From the NCBI RefSeq assembly GCF_015767675.1, contig NZ_CP065217.1, positions 2,914,001 through 2,978,000 on the forward strand: a stretch of 64,000 nucleotides of DNA. Direction: 5' to 3'. How positions within the stretch are numbered: the first letter of the stretch is position 1; every line of letters begins with the position of its first letter. The translations under genes were made by a program, and so were the position numbers. The notes beneath the pieces were generated by a model. That model saw only the letters and a program-made list of their open reading frames with translations. It had not been told where the DNA came from and made no database searches. This DNA is from Vibrio navarrensis (GTDB lineage: Bacteria; Pseudomonadota; Gammaproteobacteria; Enterobacterales; Vibrionaceae). This document shows, piece after piece, positions 63,103 through 64,000 of this stretch.

Positions 63103-63108
63103 ACCTAT

Positions 63109-63315
63109 ATGAGACTGTTTAAGCGCTATACGCCGGGTATGATAGCCAAGCATGTAAGTCGTCTTTTTAAGGGAAGAATTTATATCTATGGTGTGGGCAA
63201 GTTTGAGTTTGATAACGGAAAACTCATCTTGCCTGAGAAAGCGGATAAAAAACATTATCAGACTGTCAAAGAAGTGAATCAGGAAATCATGCGACTTCGA
63301 TGCGCCTACGCTTAG
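63109..63315 (+). CDS. Small basic protein, unrecognised (68 residues)
   Basis: The ATG at 63109 has a strong ribosome site (AAGGAG, six bases spacing), and its own -10 and terminator bracket it. The frame extends 11 codons further up but without comparable signals. The protein is basic (MRLFKRYTPGMIAKHVSRLFKGRIYIYGVG) with a central GKFEFDNGKLILPEK and a helical end. It has no signal peptide, membrane span or cysteine pattern beyond one Cys near the end. I do not recognise the family. Confidence 0.75.
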   Translation: MRLFKRYTPGMIAKHVSRLFKGRIYIYGVGKFEFDNGKLILPEKADKKHYQTVKEVNQEIMRLRCAYA

Positions 63316-63336
63316 CATCGTGATTGAATCAAAAAG

Positions 63337-63360
63337 AAGGGCTGGAGAACCAGCCCTTTT
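63337..63360. terminator. Bidirectional terminator between the small gene and ubiI
   Basis: AAGGGCTGG and CCAGCCCTT form a nine-base stem with an AGAA loop and T/A runs on both sides, serving both convergent genes. Confidence 0.92.
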
Positions 63361-63386
63361 GCATTTTTATGCGCAACTATTTGCAT

Positions 63387-64000
63387 TTAATTGTGTATCA
63401 CAGACGTACGTGCCAGATCAGGCAATTCTCCTTTCAGACCTAACGCATACTGAATGATTTCACCCTTGGCTCCCGGCAGTTTTCCCGCCACCGTCATCCC
63501 CACACCACGTAGCAGTTTTTTCAACGGGTTTTGCCCGGCAAACAGATCACGAAAGCCTTGCATCGCGGCGATCATTTTTGCCGCTTCAGCTTTGCGCCAG
63601 CGCTCGTAACGGCGCAAATTGCGCTGAGCACCAATGTCTTGACCGCTGCGCCACAACGCCAGCACCTCTTGAGCCAAGCTCGCTGCATCCAGTAGCCCAA
63701 GATTAACCCCTTGACCAGCCAAAGGGTGAATGGTGTGCGCCGCATCGCCCACCAGCGCGACCCGTTCACGTACAAAATCGCGTGCATAGCGCATTTTAAG
63801 TGGCACAGCAAAGCGCTCACCAACCACTTCACACAACCCTAAACGCACATCAAACTCACTGGTCAGCGCTTTATTAAACTGTTCTTCACTCAATGCCATT
63901 AGGGCTTGCGCTTTATCCGGTACACAAGACCAAACGATCGAGCTCATGTCGCCTTTAGACATAGGTAAAAATGCCAGTGGCCCATCGGGCGTAAAGATTT
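63387..64000 (-). CDS. ubiI: 2-octaprenylphenol hydroxylase UbiI (VisC), C-terminal part
   Basis: The last 204 residues of a FAD monooxygenase of the UbiH/COQ6 family; the gene continues past the window edge. The FAD motif VALVGDAAHTIHPLAGQGVN and the tail MQGFRDLFAGQNPLKKLLRGVG agree with UbiI/VisC more than UbiH. It hydroxylates C5 of the ring in ubiquinone synthesis. The sequence stays open through position 64000 (FTPDGPLAFLPMSKG), so the ATG at 63962 is internal. Confidence 0.88.
   Translation of the reverse strand, partial: IFTPDGPLAFLPMSKGDMSSIVWSCVPDKAQALMALSEEQFNKALTSEFDVRLGLCEVVGERFAVPLKMRYARDFVRERVALVGDAAHTIHPLAGQGVNLGLLDAASLAQEVLALWRSGQDIGAQRNLRRYERWRKAEAAKMIAAMQGFRDLFAGQNPLKKLLRGVGMTVAGKLPGAKGEIIQYALGLKGELPDLARTSVIHN

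Larger units (their letters stand above)
62538..63108. other. Gene-poor region with CRP site, hairpins and a possible small RNA
   Basis: A 571-base gap in an otherwise dense region. It holds a perfect CRP palindrome, a strong terminator, a second terminator-like hairpin and a dyad before the next gene, listed separately. No open frame with family resemblance lies here. Confidence 0.8.

Overview
This 64-kb window is housekeeping chromosome from a gammaproteobacterium of the genus Vibrio, probably close to V. vulnificus or V. parahaemolyticus. The assignment rests on gene order and protein resemblance, and no database search was run. Indicators are the pilBCD-coaE-zapD-yacG order, luxS beside gshA, a short-form oadGAB sodium pump, csrA followed by a serine/arginine tRNA cluster, lysC between alaS and csrA, and the nlpD-rpoS-mutS and relA-barA neighbourhoods. 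Nearly every gene belongs to a known family. I see no phage, insertion sequence, integron, toxin-antitoxin pair, CRISPR array or defence system, and I do not claim an undescribed multi-gene system.

Layout. Positions 1-4085 (+): end of the type IV pilus operon (pilB end, pilC, pilD), then coaE, zapD and yacG, closed by a heptanucleotide tandem repeat. Positions 4378-7997 (-): rplS, trmD, rimM, rpsP and ffh. Positions 8210-10391 (+): ypjD and a yfjD/corB-like transporter. Positions 10473-20996 (-): luxS, a transglycosylase-like lipoprotein, gshA, an M16 peptidase lipoprotein, a yqaA-like protein, a quinone-oxidoreductase-like enzyme and the oxaloacetate decarboxylase operon oadGAB. Positions 21466-28704 (-): eight tRNA genes (6 Arg-ACG, 2 Ser-GCT), csrA, lysC, alaS, recX and recA. 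Next come pncC (-) and mutS (+). Positions 32115-46014 (-): rpoS, nlpD, pcm, surE, truD, ispF, ispD, ftsB, eno, pyrG, mazG, relA and rlmD. barA (varS) is on + at 46190-48982. Positions 49052-58215 (-): acpS, pdxJ, recO, era, rnc, lepB, lepA and the rpoE-rseABC operon. Positions 58567-64000: nadB (+), ygfX-sdhE (-), ygfZ and a ybaK-like gene (+), a 571-base gene-poor region, a small unrecognised gene, and the end of ubiI (-).

How the genes connect. Several global regulators lie together: the stringent-response synthetase RelA, the stationary-phase factor RpoS, the envelope-stress factor RpoE with its anti-sigma system, the sensor kinase BarA/VarS, and CsrA, the RNA-binding protein that BarA signalling controls through Csr sRNAs. 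LuxS makes the AI-2 precursor. RecA and RecX with a LexA box, plus MutS, cover DNA repair. Ffh and LepB act in protein export; Rnc, Era, RimM, TrmD, RlmD and TruD act in RNA maturation.

The most interesting signals are non-coding. They are a 16-copy GCTAGGT repeat (4094-4211), an operator-like dyad inside the oadG promoter (21055-21089), a tandemly duplicated tRNA-Arg pair with two alternating acceptor stems, a terminator-like hairpin in the lysC leader, a class-II-type CRP site at pyrG, and a perfect CRP palindrome upstream of a possible small RNA (62555-62792).
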